From: Idiomarina sp. A28L
GTDB taxonomy: Bacteria; Pseudomonadota; Gammaproteobacteria; Enterobacterales; Alteromonadaceae
Length of the DNA: 64,000 bases
Assembly: GCF_000218785.1 (NCBI RefSeq)
Contig: NZ_AFPO01000025.1
Span: 1 to 64,000 of the forward strand
Reading direction: 5' to 3'
Shown here piece by piece: positions 1-8,500 of this stretch. The notes under the pieces were generated by a model that was not told the origin of the DNA, searched no databases, and saw nothing but the letters and a program-made list of their open reading frames with translations. The stretch's first letter is position 1; each line of letters opens with the position of its first letter. The position numbers were made by a program, and so were the translations under genes.

Positions 1-53
1 TGTAGCCCTCACTCTTCAATTATTTCTATACAATCTTAAACATTACTCTCAAC

Positions 54-923
54 CTAAGAAACCCCATACCCCGGCGCCACCGCCAAATTGCTGGTATTCA
101 CCAAACTAACTCGGTTACGCAGCCATAGCTGGTATTCATGCCCTTCCAGGATGCCATCTTCGGTGCAATCCACGTTCCAGCGGCGCAGCAAGTAACCGGC
201 CATGGCGGCGCGCACTTCAATGGTGAGTAGGCCGCTAACCATGCCGTAATCCATTTCAATGGCGGCTTTGTGTTTTACGTTGTGTGGGTGTGGCACCAGC
301 TGCAATGGGATTATGCGCTGCCATTCGTGATCGGCTTCGGCTTCTTCGAAGGTGTCGGCAGCATCAAGAATATGCACTTCATGAATTCGGGTGAGAACAA
401 AATCGCGAAAGCTCTGCGATTTACGATCAAATGCACGCACGTGCCAGCGCAAACCATTATCTACAATCGAATGCGGCACCAACTCACGCTCGTTTTCGCC
501 ACTGCTCAGCGAGGTGTAGCGCACCAGCACCGCTTTGCCATTCAATGTAGCCTGCACCATACGCGCCACAATGAAAATATCGGGCACGTTCAACGATGAA
601 GGCGCCTCTACCGGAAAGTGGGTATCGCCAATCGCATCGAAGCCATCGGAAATATCGTTAGCAAGTTTAATAAGCGTACGTTTGGGGTCGTGCTGGAAAA
701 TAGGCGCAAAGGTTTCCGCCTGAAAGTAGCGCTTTTCTTGGGAATCGTAATAGAGGTTATTCGGCGCCAGCTCTTTGTACAAATTGAAATCACGTGTGCC
801 GGCCGAAAGGCCAACCGAAAAGCGCTGCACTAAATCGTTGCGATAAATGCTGCCTTTAAACAACAGGCTAAAATCAATGTAGGCTAGCCGCTGCCGTTGT
901 GCGAAAGATAAGTTTTCAAGCAT
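54..923 (-). CDS. WYL-domain transcriptional regulator (BrxR/CapW-like)
   Basis: A 289-residue protein with an N-terminal winged helix-turn-helix (about residues 5-75, opening with the QRQRL segment), a central WYL domain (about 115-200, including WHVRAFD and the FVLTRI strand) and a C-terminal extension. The length, the domain order and the RELAPNNLYYD-style wHTH boundary (here KELAPNNLYYD) resemble the WYL regulators BrxR and CapW that repress phage-defence operons; this subfamily placement is by remembered resemblance. It is transcribed leftward, so any controlled operon would lie beyond the left edge. The ATG at 923 is preceded by only a weak GGAA. An inverted repeat at 963-978 could be its operator. 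WYL/wHTH assignment is firm; a role in defence is inference. Confidence 0.8.
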   Translation of the reverse strand: MLENLSFAQRQRLAYIDFSLLFKGSIYRNDLVQRFSVGLSAGTRDFNLYKELAPNNLYYDSQEKRYFQAETFAPIFQHDPKRTLIKLANDISDGFDAIGDTHFPVEAPSSLNVPDIFIVARMVQATLNGKAVLVRYTSLSSGENERELVPHSIVDNGLRWHVRAFDRKSQSFRDFVLTRIHEVHILDAADTFEEAEADHEWQRIIPLQLVPHPHNVKHKAAIEMDYGMVSGLLTIEVRAAMAGYLLRRWNVDCTEDGILEGHEYQLWLRNRVSLVNTSNLAVAPGYGVS

Positions 924-962
924 ATTCCGTTGCCACTTTCTATTGTTGTTGTGGTTTTACGA

Positions 963-978
963 GCGTATCTTTGTACGC
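963..978. promoter_or_regulatory. Inverted repeat upstream of the WYL regulator, candidate operator
   Basis: Arms GCGTA (963-967) and TACGC (974-978) with a 6-base spacer, about 40 bases upstream of the WYL start codon. WYL regulators of this size usually bind inverted repeats near their own promoter. Arms are short, so chance is possible. Confidence 0.3.
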
Positions 979-1016
979 ATAGTTTTTGTAAGCTAAAACC
1001 TAGTGTGGTTTATTTT

Positions 1017-1055
1017 GGTGGGGTTGTAAAGCGTTGTTAAAAAACACAACCCACC
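1017..1055. repeat. Imperfect inverted repeat between the divergent WYL and scs genes
   Basis: GGTGGGGTTGT (1017-1027) pairs with ACAACCCACC (1046-1055) with one bulged G. No T-run follows on either strand, so it is not a typical terminator. It ends just before the rightward promoter at 1064-1092 and could be an operator or a transcript hairpin. Confidence 0.4.
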
Positions 1056-1063
1056 GTATCTGT

Positions 1064-1092
1064 TTGACCCCTCAACAAAGATTGATTAGAGT
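1064..1092 (+). promoter_or_regulatory. Predicted sigma-70 promoter of the scs-like operon
   Basis: TTGACC (1064-1069), a 17-base spacer and TAGAGT (1087-1092). The expected start near 1099 leaves a short leader before the TTG codon at 1120. No CueR-type copper operator was recognised here. Confidence 0.45.
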
Positions 1093-1119
1093 ACGCAGCA
1101 ACAATGGTTGGAGTAAACA

Positions 1120-1473
1120 TTGAACCAGCAGCAACGGCAATCTTTAGCACATCGTTTTTTATACATCGCCCTTTTGGTGATGTTTTTGTGTTGGGCGCAG
1201 CAATCATCGCTGGTAAACCATTGCCCTTTAAATAACACCTCTGTGGCGCACCAACATACAGATGCAGGTTCCAGCACCGCCGCTGCTGCAGATTGTGAAT
1301 TAACTGAACAACTCCTACAAAATAGCCAAGTTGATATCGACCATATTGCACTGGTTTTGGTATTTATCTGGCTGCTTACCAAAGTTATTGTTAGCCGTGT
1401 AGCTGCGTTGCCGCAGCCGCTGCGCTGGCCTCCTCCTCCGCTTTACCTCAAGAACTGTGTGTTTCGTGAATAA
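1120..1473 (+). CDS. Small membrane protein with Cys/His segment, upstream of scsB
   Basis: A 117-residue protein with an N-terminal hydrophobic segment (about 12-30), a periplasm-like stretch with Cys and His residues (NHCPLN, VAHQHTD), a second membrane segment (about 75-92) and a proline-rich tail (PPPPLYL). It starts at TTG 1120, preceded by GGAG with about 7 bases of spacing. It lies 48 bp before the ScsB-like gene in the same direction, the position held by scsA in scs operons. I do not recognise its sequence as ScsA; the layout and the Cys/His residues only suggest a metal or thiol-stress role. Being real is likely, function is unknown. Confidence 0.6.
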   Translation: MNQQQRQSLAHRFLYIALLVMFLCWAQQSSLVNHCPLNNTSVAHQHTDAGSSTAAAADCELTEQLLQNSQVDIDHIALVLVFIWLLTKVIVSRVAALPQPLRWPPPPLYLKNCVFRE

Positions 1474-1521
1474 ATAGGTTGCTGTTAGCAGTTACAACCT
1501 CTTTTATTTAAAGGAAACACT

Positions 1522-3603
1522 ATGAACATTAAAGCTTTTTATGGGCTGTTGCTTTTAAGCATCAGCTTATTCGCACCTATGGCTCAATCAGCCGATACTG
1601 GCTGGCTGAGCGATTCTATGCACCCGGCTCTTTCTGTGCGTTTGCAGGCGGTATCGGCAAACGAAGAAGCGAAAACCGTGAATGTTTTGCTTCAGGTTGA
1701 GCTTGAAGGTGAGTGGAAAACCTATTGGCGCTCCCCCGGTGAAGGTGGCATTCCGCCCAGCTGGGATTGGGAACCATCAACTAACGTAAGCGCGATTGAT
1801 TGGCAGTGGCCCATTCCTTCTCGGTTTGTGGTTGCAGGCATTGAAACACTTGGTTATCAAGGGAGTACAGCGTTCCCGCTTACAGTGCATGTGGATAACT
1901 GGAACGAGCCGGTGGCGCTAGCGGGCGTGTTAACGATGTCGAGCTGCACCAACATTTGTGTGCTCACCGATTTCCCAATCGATCTTACGATCATCCCTTC
2001 TGAAGTAATGCTAAACAACGAAACCCAGCATCTTTGGCAACGCGCTGTAAGCGCCGTGCCAACGCTAAATCATGCGCACTTAGAGCCTCCGCAAGCGCGC
2101 TTGGATGCCCAAAAGCAGCAATTAGAAGTTCGGTTGCATCGGCGCGAAGGAAGCTGGGCAGAAGCCGATGTTTTCATTGATAGTAGCGAGCCAAACCTCA
2201 GCGATATCATGGTTGAATTGATAGACCTTGAGGTTGAGGGTGAAACACTGGTTGGCCGCTACACCGCTTCGCACTGGCTCGATGAGCTCGATTTAGCGGA
2301 ACAGAGCCTGCAAATTACGGTAACTGATAATGAGCTGGCTGCAGAATTTACCGTTATTGCAGCCGCTGGCACTTTATCGAGTGAAACCGCAGTGAGTTCA
2401 ATCTGGCTATTTTTTGGTGCAGCACTTATTGGCGGTTTAATTCTGAATATTATGCCATGCGTGCTTCCTGTACTGGGTATGAAGCTACAATCGGTTGTTG
2501 CTGCTTCGGGCACCAGCGCCAAACGTGTACGCCGGCAATTTATTATGTCTGCTTTGGGGATTATGAGTTCCTTCTGGCTCATCGCTATTGGCCTTATTTT
2601 TCTTAAAGCGAGCGGTGCGGCTATCGGCTGGGGCATTCAATTTCAGAACCCATACTTCATTGGCTTTTTAGCCTTGTTAACATGGTTATTCGCACTCAAT
2701 TTAGCGGGAGCATTTGAGGTGCGGTTACCGAGCAAACTGAATACTTGGGCCGCCACCAAAGGCGATGAATCGTACCTTGGGCATTACTTACAAGGTATGT
2801 TTGCAACATTGTTAGCTACCCCTTGCTCGGCACCATTCCTTGGTACCGCCATTGCATTTGCGTTGGCTGCTAACACGCCGGAACTGCTGTTCATTTTCAC
2901 CGGCCTTGGTATTGGCATGAGTGCGCCTTGGCTTCTCATTGCTGCCTTTCCACGCATGCTGAAGCTGCTACCCAAGCCCGGGGCTTGGATGAACATAGCT
3001 CGCTATTTCTTCGCTCTGATGTTGGCTGTAACGGCGATATGGTTGGTTTCTTTATTATCTAACCACCTCGCTTACACCGTTATTATCAGCGCGCTATTAA
3101 TGGCTTTTCTAGTAAGTGGCTATTTTATTTGGAAACGGCATGGCGGAGCTGGCGTTATTGCTGCTTTCGCTTCACTGCTACTGGCAGGAACTATCGGCTT
3201 AATTATTGCTACGGTAACCGTGAGCCAATGGAGCCAAGGCGTTCGCCCTGATCACAATTGGCAACGCTTACAAACTGCTGATATAGCCGGGTTGGTGGCC
3301 GATAACAAAGTTGTTTTTGTTGATGTAACCGCCAGCTGGTGCATTACCTGCCACGCCAACAAGATTGGCGTGCTACTACAACAGCCTGTTTACGATAAAT
3401 TGCAGAACGATAACGTGATCACAGTGCAAGGCGATTGGAGCACACCAAGCCCATCGGTTACTGCTTACCTTCGAAGCCATAATCAATATGGGGTTCCATT
3501 CAACATTGTTTATGGCCCAGGCGCTCCTGATGGCATTCAACTTCCGGTAATTCTCACCAGCGAAGCGGTACTCGCCGCTTTGGAGCAAGCGCGTGGGCTT
3601 TAA
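1522..3603 (+). CDS. scsB: ScsB/DsbD-family protein-disulfide reductase
   Basis: A 693-residue inner-membrane protein that carries reducing equivalents from cytoplasmic thioredoxin to the periplasm. There is a signal peptide (cleavage after AQSA, about residue 23), then an ScsB-type N-terminal domain (YWRSPGEGG motif; Cys142 and Cys146). A DsbD-like membrane core follows, with Cys313 (MPCVLP) and Cys435 (TPCSAP), and a C-terminal thioredoxin-like domain with Cys607 and Cys610 (WCITC). All three redox pairs are intact. The long ScsB-style N-terminus distinguishes it from classical DsbD. AAAGGAA precedes the ATG. The neighbouring 209-residue thiol protein is its likely substrate. Family confident; ScsB rather than DsbD is inferred from the N-terminal motif. 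Confidence 0.85.
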   Translation: MNIKAFYGLLLLSISLFAPMAQSADTGWLSDSMHPALSVRLQAVSANEEAKTVNVLLQVELEGEWKTYWRSPGEGGIPPSWDWEPSTNVSAIDWQWPIPSRFVVAGIETLGYQGSTAFPLTVHVDNWNEPVALAGVLTMSSCTNICVLTDFPIDLTIIPSEVMLNNETQHLWQRAVSAVPTLNHAHLEPPQARLDAQKQQLEVRLHRREGSWAEADVFIDSSEPNLSDIMVELIDLEVEGETLVGRYTASHWLDELDLAEQSLQITVTDNELAAEFTVIAAAGTLSSETAVSSIWLFFGAALIGGLILNIMPCVLPVLGMKLQSVVAASGTSAKRVRRQFIMSALGIMSSFWLIAIGLIFLKASGAAIGWGIQFQNPYFIGFLALLTWLFALNLAGAFEVRLPSKLNTWAATKGDESYLGHYLQGMFATLLATPCSAPFLGTAIAFALAANTPELLFIFTGLGIGMSAPWLLIAAFPRMLKLLPKPGAWMNIARYFFALMLAVTAIWLVSLLSNHLAYTVIISALLMAFLVSGYFIWKRHGGAGVIAAFASLLLAGTIGLIIATVTVSQWSQGVRPDHNWQRLQTADIAGLVADNKVVFVDVTASWCITCHANKIGVLLQQPVYDKLQNDNVITVQGDWSTPSPSVTAYLRSHNQYGVPFNIVYGPGAPDGIQLPVILTSEAVLAALEQARGL

Positions 3604-3648
3604 TTTGCTGAGCCAGAACCTCTGGTGTTCGCATAAAACCAAACTAAT

Positions 3649-3667
3649 CGCCCACAGCTTGTGGGCG
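3649..3667. repeat. Intergenic stem-loop between scsB and the scsC-like gene
   Basis: CGCCCACA (3649-3656) and TGTGGGCG (3660-3667) form a perfect 8-bp stem with a 3-base loop. No T-run follows, so it more likely tunes or processes the operon mRNA than terminates it. Confidence 0.45.
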
Positions 3668-3700
3668 CTACAAACTTATAAATTTTAATAGGAACTTAAT

Positions 3701-4330
3701 ATGTTTAATCGTGATAAAGCATTACCAAACTCTTACGCTGCATTTTTTGCATTCGCGCTCTTGGCACTTTCTACTATATTTTTTGTGGCAAATAACACCG
3801 CCTCAGCTCAAAACCAAATAAATCCGCACCCAACATTTGGTGAAACCGAAGCAAAAATAAATGTGATTGTATTCACTGATTACAACTGCCCTTTCTGTAA
3901 ACGCCTTGAGCCGCATTTGCAGCAATTACTGAAAAATTATCCTGATATAAAAGTTACCAATGTTATTGTGCCATTGCGCCAAGGTAATGTTGCTGGAAGC
4001 CGAGTAAATTCAGCCCAGTTCGCCCTTAACGTTTGGTTAAATCAACCCGACGCTTTTGCAGAAACCCATCAATTGTTGTACGCGAAAAACGGCATGCACA
4101 ACGCACAATCACTGCAACAAATAGCCACTAAAACAGGCACCCAAGATGCACTTGCCGATCCAACCATGGCGCAAGAAATCATTGATATGAATATGGATAT
4201 GTTTCGAGATATTGGCTTACGCGGAACCCCAAGCTTAATCATCGATCAACAGCTCATTCCAGGCTACGTAGAATACGATGTTCTCGCAGATGTTGTGGAA
4301 AAAGCACTAGCTGCGCATGCTAGCCGCTAA
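3701..4330 (+). CDS. Periplasmic DsbA-family thiol oxidoreductase, ScsC-like
   Basis: A 209-residue exported thioredoxin-fold protein. It has a signal peptide (hydrophobic residues about 12-30, ending near ASAQ), the active-site motif CPFC (Cys63, Cys66), an inserted helical region, and the cis-proline loop RGTPS. The size fits ScsC/Com1-type DsbA proteins. In scs operons ScsC is kept reduced by ScsB and acts as a disulfide isomerase/reductase. It sits 97 bp after scsB and ends just before a strong terminator, so the two are probably one unit. An RBS-like AGGAACTT lies before the ATG. Oxidase versus isomerase role cannot be decided from sequence. Confidence 0.8.
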   Translation: MFNRDKALPNSYAAFFAFALLALSTIFFVANNTASAQNQINPHPTFGETEAKINVIVFTDYNCPFCKRLEPHLQQLLKNYPDIKVTNVIVPLRQGNVAGSRVNSAQFALNVWLNQPDAFAETHQLLYAKNGMHNAQSLQQIATKTGTQDALADPTMAQEIIDMNMDMFRDIGLRGTPSLIIDQQLIPGYVEYDVLADVVEKALAAHASR

Positions 4331-4352
4331 CATTAAACTGAGAATTAATGAG

Positions 4353-4380
4353 AAGGAGGCCTCACGGCCTCCTTTTTTTT
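4353..4380 (+). terminator. Rho-independent terminator of the scs-like operon
   Basis: GGAGGCC (4355-4361), loop TCAC, GGCCTCC (4366-4372), then eight T residues. It starts 23 bases after the preceding stop codon. Confidence 0.9.
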
Positions 4381-4433
4381 CGCACCATCGGGCCTAAGAT
4401 TGAATTGCCGTATCCTTGACACATCACTAATCT

Positions 4434-4462
4434 AATACCAAAATATAACAAATATTGGTATT
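4434..4462. promoter_or_regulatory. Palindromic candidate operator of parDE
   Basis: AATACCAA (4434-4441) is mirrored by TTGGTATT (4455-4462), ending 13 bases before the antitoxin start. A TTGACA-like -35 is at 4416-4421 but no well-spaced -10 was found. ParD-type RHH antitoxins usually repress their own operon by binding such palindromes. Confidence 0.5.
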
Positions 4463-4475
4463 CAAGAGGTGTGAT

Positions 4476-4715
4476 ATGGCGAAAAATACTAGTGTTAGTT
4501 TGGGCGAGTATTTTGAAGGTTTTATAGCCACTCAAATTGCAAGTGGCCGTTATGGCTCAGCAAGTGAGGTAGTGCGTGCTGGCCTCAGAATGCTCGAAGA
4601 TAATGAGAGCAAACTAAATACTCTGCGCCGTATGCTGGCCGAAGGCGAGCAAAGCGGAACTGCAGATTACAACTACGATGCACTTATTGCAGAATTGGAT
4701 GAACGCAATAAATGA
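4476..4715 (+). CDS. parD: ParD-family antitoxin (type II toxin-antitoxin)
   Basis: A 79-residue ribbon-helix-helix protein: N-terminal strand TSVSLGEY, the helix pair with GRYGSASEVVRAGLRML, then an acidic C-terminal tail ending in ELDERNK that would wrap the toxin. The ATG at 4476 is chosen over an upstream TTG (4455) because GAGG lies about 8 bases before it and because the TTG falls inside the palindrome. It overlaps parE by 4 bases (ATGA), giving translational coupling. The family also represses its own operon, and a palindrome upstream fits this. Confidence 0.88.
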   Translation: MAKNTSVSLGEYFEGFIATQIASGRYGSASEVVRAGLRMLEDNESKLNTLRRMLAEGEQSGTADYNYDALIAELDERNK

Positions 4716-5014
4716 GAGATTTTACATTAACAAGGAAAGCAATGGCTGATCTTCGCGCAATTGCAATTTTCACGGAAGAACGCTGGGGAATCGAACAACG
4801 TAATTTATACCTTAAACAGTTTGATAATGCTTTTCATATGCTAGCCCGCACTCCGCTGGCCGGTAAAGCGTGTGATTATATAGAAAATAATTACCGAAAG
4901 TTCCCTCAAGGTAGCCATATTATTTTCTATAGAAAGAGCAACAAACAAGGCATTGAAATAGTGCGTATACTGCATAAAAACATGGATGTAGAGCCCAATT
5001 TTGCAACCTCGTGA
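4712..5014 (+). CDS. parE: ParE/RelE-family toxin
   Basis: A 100-residue protein of the ParE/RelE fold: N-terminal helices (FTLTRKAMADLRAIAIFTEERWG), a middle helix, then the strand motif SHIIFYRK and a terminal IEIVRILHKNMD segment. ParE toxins poison DNA gyrase while RelE relatives cleave mRNA; the RTPLAGKACDYI region and IVRILHKNMD ending favour ParE. It overlaps the antitoxin by 4 bases and is convergent with ssrA, separated only by that gene's terminator. No sign of truncation. Confidence 0.85.
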   Translation: MRDFTLTRKAMADLRAIAIFTEERWGIEQRNLYLKQFDNAFHMLARTPLAGKACDYIENNYRKFPQGSHIIFYRKSNKQGIEIVRILHKNMDVEPNFATS

Positions 5015-5024
5015 CCTTCCCAAC

Positions 5025-5051
5025 AAAAACGCCGCTCAAATGAGCGGCGTT
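5025..5051 (-). terminator. Rho-independent terminator of ssrA
   Basis: On the minus strand a perfect 11-bp stem (arms 5041-5051 and 5028-5038, AA-type loop 5039-5040) is followed by a run of T (5025-5029). It lies directly after the tmRNA 3' end; parE enters from the other side. Confidence 0.85.
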
Positions 5052-5062
5052 CTATTATGATT

Positions 5063-5421
5063 TGGTGGAGCTGGCGGGATTTGAACCCGCGTCCGCAATA
5101 CCTACATCCTCGGTCCTACATGCTTAGTCAGTCTTTTAATTAATCATCAAGACGCCGACAGACAGGCTTCTATAATGACGAGCCCGATTAAGTTTAACGG
5201 TTCAGCTCCGGGCGAAGCATCCACGCGAGTCTACATTAGGGTTAGCCGTTCTTGTCCAGTCTCGCAGACAAAGCGCTGGGGAACGGGCTTAGCGGGTTAT
5301 TAAGCCGCTAGAGCGTAGTTGTCGTCGTTTGCAACTATAAAGTTGAGGCTTTTTACGAGGCCAGCCTCACCTCGGCATGCACCTTGGGTTTCATGTATCC
5401 CGTCGAATCCGGATCAGCCCC
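5063..5421 (-). ncRNA. ssrA: tmRNA (ssrA)
   Basis: A 359-nt tmRNA that rescues stalled ribosomes. The 5' GGGGCUG (from 5421) pairs with CAGCUCC before an encoded CCA (5063-5065), giving the tRNA-like acceptor; the T-arm GGGTTTGAACCC-like sequence lies at the 3' end (read on the minus strand as GCGGGTTCAAATCCCGCC). The tag frame runs from 5332 to 5300 with resume codon GCA and encodes ANDDNYALAA followed by TAA TAA. A TATAAT -10 lies on the minus strand at 5491-5486, so the primary transcript should carry a leader of about 58 nt that includes a long hairpin (5429-5477). Size and tag are typical of gammaproteobacteria. Confidence 0.97.
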
Positions 5422-5428
5422 AAAGTTG

Positions 5429-5477
5429 TGGTAACCACTGAACTTAAATATCTACCGATATCCGCCAGTGGTTACCA
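5429..5477 (-). repeat. Perfect 12-bp inverted repeat in the ssrA leader
   Basis: TGGTAACCACTG (5429-5440) and CAGTGGTTACCA (5466-5477) are exact reverse complements with a 25-base loop. It lies between the predicted transcription start (about 5479) and the mature 5' end (5421), so pre-tmRNA would begin with this stem. There is no T-run, so it is not a terminator for the nuclease gene upstream. Confidence 0.75.
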
Positions 5478-5485
5478 TGTAAGAC

Positions 5486-5491
5486 ATTATA
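5486..5491 (-). promoter_or_regulatory. ssrA: -10 element of ssrA
   Basis: A consensus TATAAT on the minus strand. The region at the expected -35 distance has no convincing TTGACA, so only the -10 is called. Confidence 0.55.
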
Positions 5492-5549
5492 CCTGAGGAT
5501 AAGTTCTCAGGCTATGCCGATTTTGTTTCTTTGCACCGAAGTACCCAGC

Positions 5550-8500
5550 TTACCGCTGCTTATTACACTGCGGTAATGGTAATTTTTTACCACGTGGATG
5601 CTGCGGACGATTCACTAAGCCAGGCGCACAGCTGCGTGTTAAATCCAACTCAACCACAATTGGATCATGATCAGATGAACGGAACACATCGGCATTGTAG
5701 AAACTAGCTGGTTTTTGTACAAAGCCACCCATCAAGTTTCCTTCAGTGTAGTTAAATGCAGGAATTTCATCGGCATTTATATGCCAAGCTCGCGCATCAA
5801 CAACCTGTGCTGCTAAGTTCGGGCTAGCAAACGCATGATCTAAGCTGCCCGCCTCACCCATAAAGGTATAGCTATAAATCTCTGGGCTACCGCCATTGGC
5901 ATCGATCGCTAAGTTTACATAACCAGCTTGGGTTAATGCTTGTAACGGATCTTCCATTGCGTAGGCATTGAAATCACCGAGTAACAAGAAATCGGCATCG
6001 CCCGAGTTGGTTGGGTCGGTTGCTAGCCAGTTGGCTAATGCGTTGGCAGAAAGTGTACGCCAAACATTCCAACAGCCTTGGCCATCGCCTTTATTGCCAT
6101 TCACATCACTGGCTGATGGGCATGAAGCTTTCGCCCGTAAGTGCAAGGCTACCGCGGTAAACTTAGTACCGTTTAATGCGGTAAAGGTTTGCGCCAGCGC
6201 TGGGCGTTGACGAGAGGTATCGAAATCAGGATCAACACTTGAATCCAACACTGCAACATCACCCACAGCCTCTACTGCACTGCTGCGGTAAATGAAACCA
6301 GGTTTAATGGCATCGGTGCCTAACCAACCCGTTGCCACGAAGTTCCAATCGTTATGCATACCGCTATTGTTAAGTGCATCTACTAACACTGCCAGTGTGT
6401 TATCGTTGGCATCGTTTTCGATTTCAGTAAGTGCAATAACATCGGCACCCATTGCATTAATGGTAGCGATAAGTTTTGCCAACTGGCGCTCAAACTCACT
6501 TTGCGTTGAAGCACCACGGCAACTCAAGTTGTTCGGGCCGCACACATTACCGGCGCTACTCAACGTAGTGAAAAAGTTCTCCACGTTAAACGTAGCTACC
6601 CGCAAATTACCCGAGCCATTAAGTTCAGGCGTTGCAGTACGCGCGTTCGTTTCAATAAACTCCGGTGTTTGTAATGGGCGTAAACGGTATGAACCGAATG
6701 AATAGCCCATTACCCCAGAAAACTCTGGTGCCACCAAGAAACCGTTACGAATAGGGTTACTCGCCGATACTTCGCTGAAGCCATCAACACCGTTAATGAA
6801 TGGCGTGCGGTTCGTGCCGGTTTTCGCATTATCGATCAAGATTTGATTACGCGCATTCGCTGCCATTACTGCGGCTACATCATCACCCGGTAACGCTACT
6901 TGAGTAGGTGTAAATAAACGGCCATTCGAAACAGTGATTTCACCAAAACGAACCGCGTTATACACATCGCTTACGGTAAGCGCTTCTGCGGTTTCTACCC
7001 ACATGCCTTCAAGTGCTTCAAACTCGCTAAAATCAGCTACCGGTAAGCTAAAGTTCACCGGGCTAACGCTATCAAGTTGATTAACGCCACAAATTTCTAC
7101 TGCGTTTACTTCTGAAATTTGAGTTTCTTCGAAGTATTCGGCTACGGTGCCGCCCACACGCACATAATCACCTACGTTTACACTTGGGCCTTCACCGTTT
7201 GCGAAAACGAAAATGCCTTCAGATGTAAGTGGGTTTTCATCATGCAATGCATCGGGTGTTTGAATGAAGAAGCCGCCAAGGTTGCCGCCGAAGGTATCTT
7301 GAAATTCACCTACTACAACCGCTTCTACCTGCACATACGCACCTTGCATTGGGCTTTGGAAGCCAGCGCCTTGAATGCTGTGAATAGCGTTTGTTGGTGC
7401 GCCACATGAGAAATCGGCAAAATTGTGCTCGCCTTCTGCAGTGATTTCAATGTTCGCAAGGCGCCATGTGCTGCAATTACCGCTTGAGAATTCATAACGG
7501 AAACCAATACGCACATCACCTTCTAGCTCGCTGAGCTGATTAAAGCCATCGAAGCGGGTTGGTACGTTATTGGTAGCAAAATCATCAGCAGTAATCGTGG
7601 TTAATAACACCCACTCTTCTGCATTAATAACACCATCATCTGCGTATTCAGTTGAGTAATACACTTCTAAGCCGTTAGTGCCGCCGAAACCACGAGCAAT
7701 ATCAATGGCCAAACGCTCATCGGTTTGCGCATCGAGGTTAAATGCTGGTGAAATTAACCAGTTTTCGTTTTCACGGCATGAGCCATCAATAAACGGCGCA
7801 AAGCTGATGTTGCCGAACGAACCATTCCAATCCCAAGTTTCATTGCCACTTAGGTTTACTTCGCTCCAGCCTGCCTGCAAAGGGTTAGTGCTGAAATCAC
7901 GGTTATAAACAGTAATGCGGCCTACATCATCAATGAGATTGCCACTTACTAAAATATTATCGAAACGGTTATTACCAGAAGCTCCCGAACCGCCATCGAG
8001 GGTGATACGGAAATAAACGATGCTGCTATCGTTGAGCTCGTTCACATCGCTCAAATCATAACTACGGGTTTGCCATCCGCCGAGGGCACCTGAATCAACA
8101 GCGATGGTGGTATAACTGCTACCATCAACCGACCACTCTACTGTGCGCGAATCAAAACCGGTAGCGGTGCCGCGTTGGGCCCAGCTAAGTTGAATATCTT
8201 GATACCCGGTGGTATCTACTTCTAAAACGATATGCATTCCGCTGTTGCTGTTGCCAGCGCCAACTTGCGGGGATAACGAACCACCTGAAGGAAAACCATC
8301 AAGGCGATTCGATGTAGTGCCTGCAAAACTTTGGATATATTGATACGCACCATTCGAGTTGGTGGCTGTATCGAAGTTTTCTAGAAAGAGTAAACCCTCA
8401 CCCACATCTGCAGATTGAGGAAATGAGCTCGGACTAAATCCATTACCGCCGGTTGCGAGCGCGTTTGAGTTTTGTGCCCAGTAGGCAATGGGTTGCTGCG

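Noticed and set aside
2259-2636. Reverse-strand open frame of 125 codons inside scsB
   Set aside because: Shadow of scsB: no RBS, no recognisable domain and fully inside a real gene. Many similar overlapping frames in the window were dropped for the same reason.
4712-5421. Possible genomic-island junction at the 3' end of ssrA
   Set aside because: No integrase and no second copy of the ssrA 3' end was seen in 1-5014; only a terminator separates parE and ssrA.
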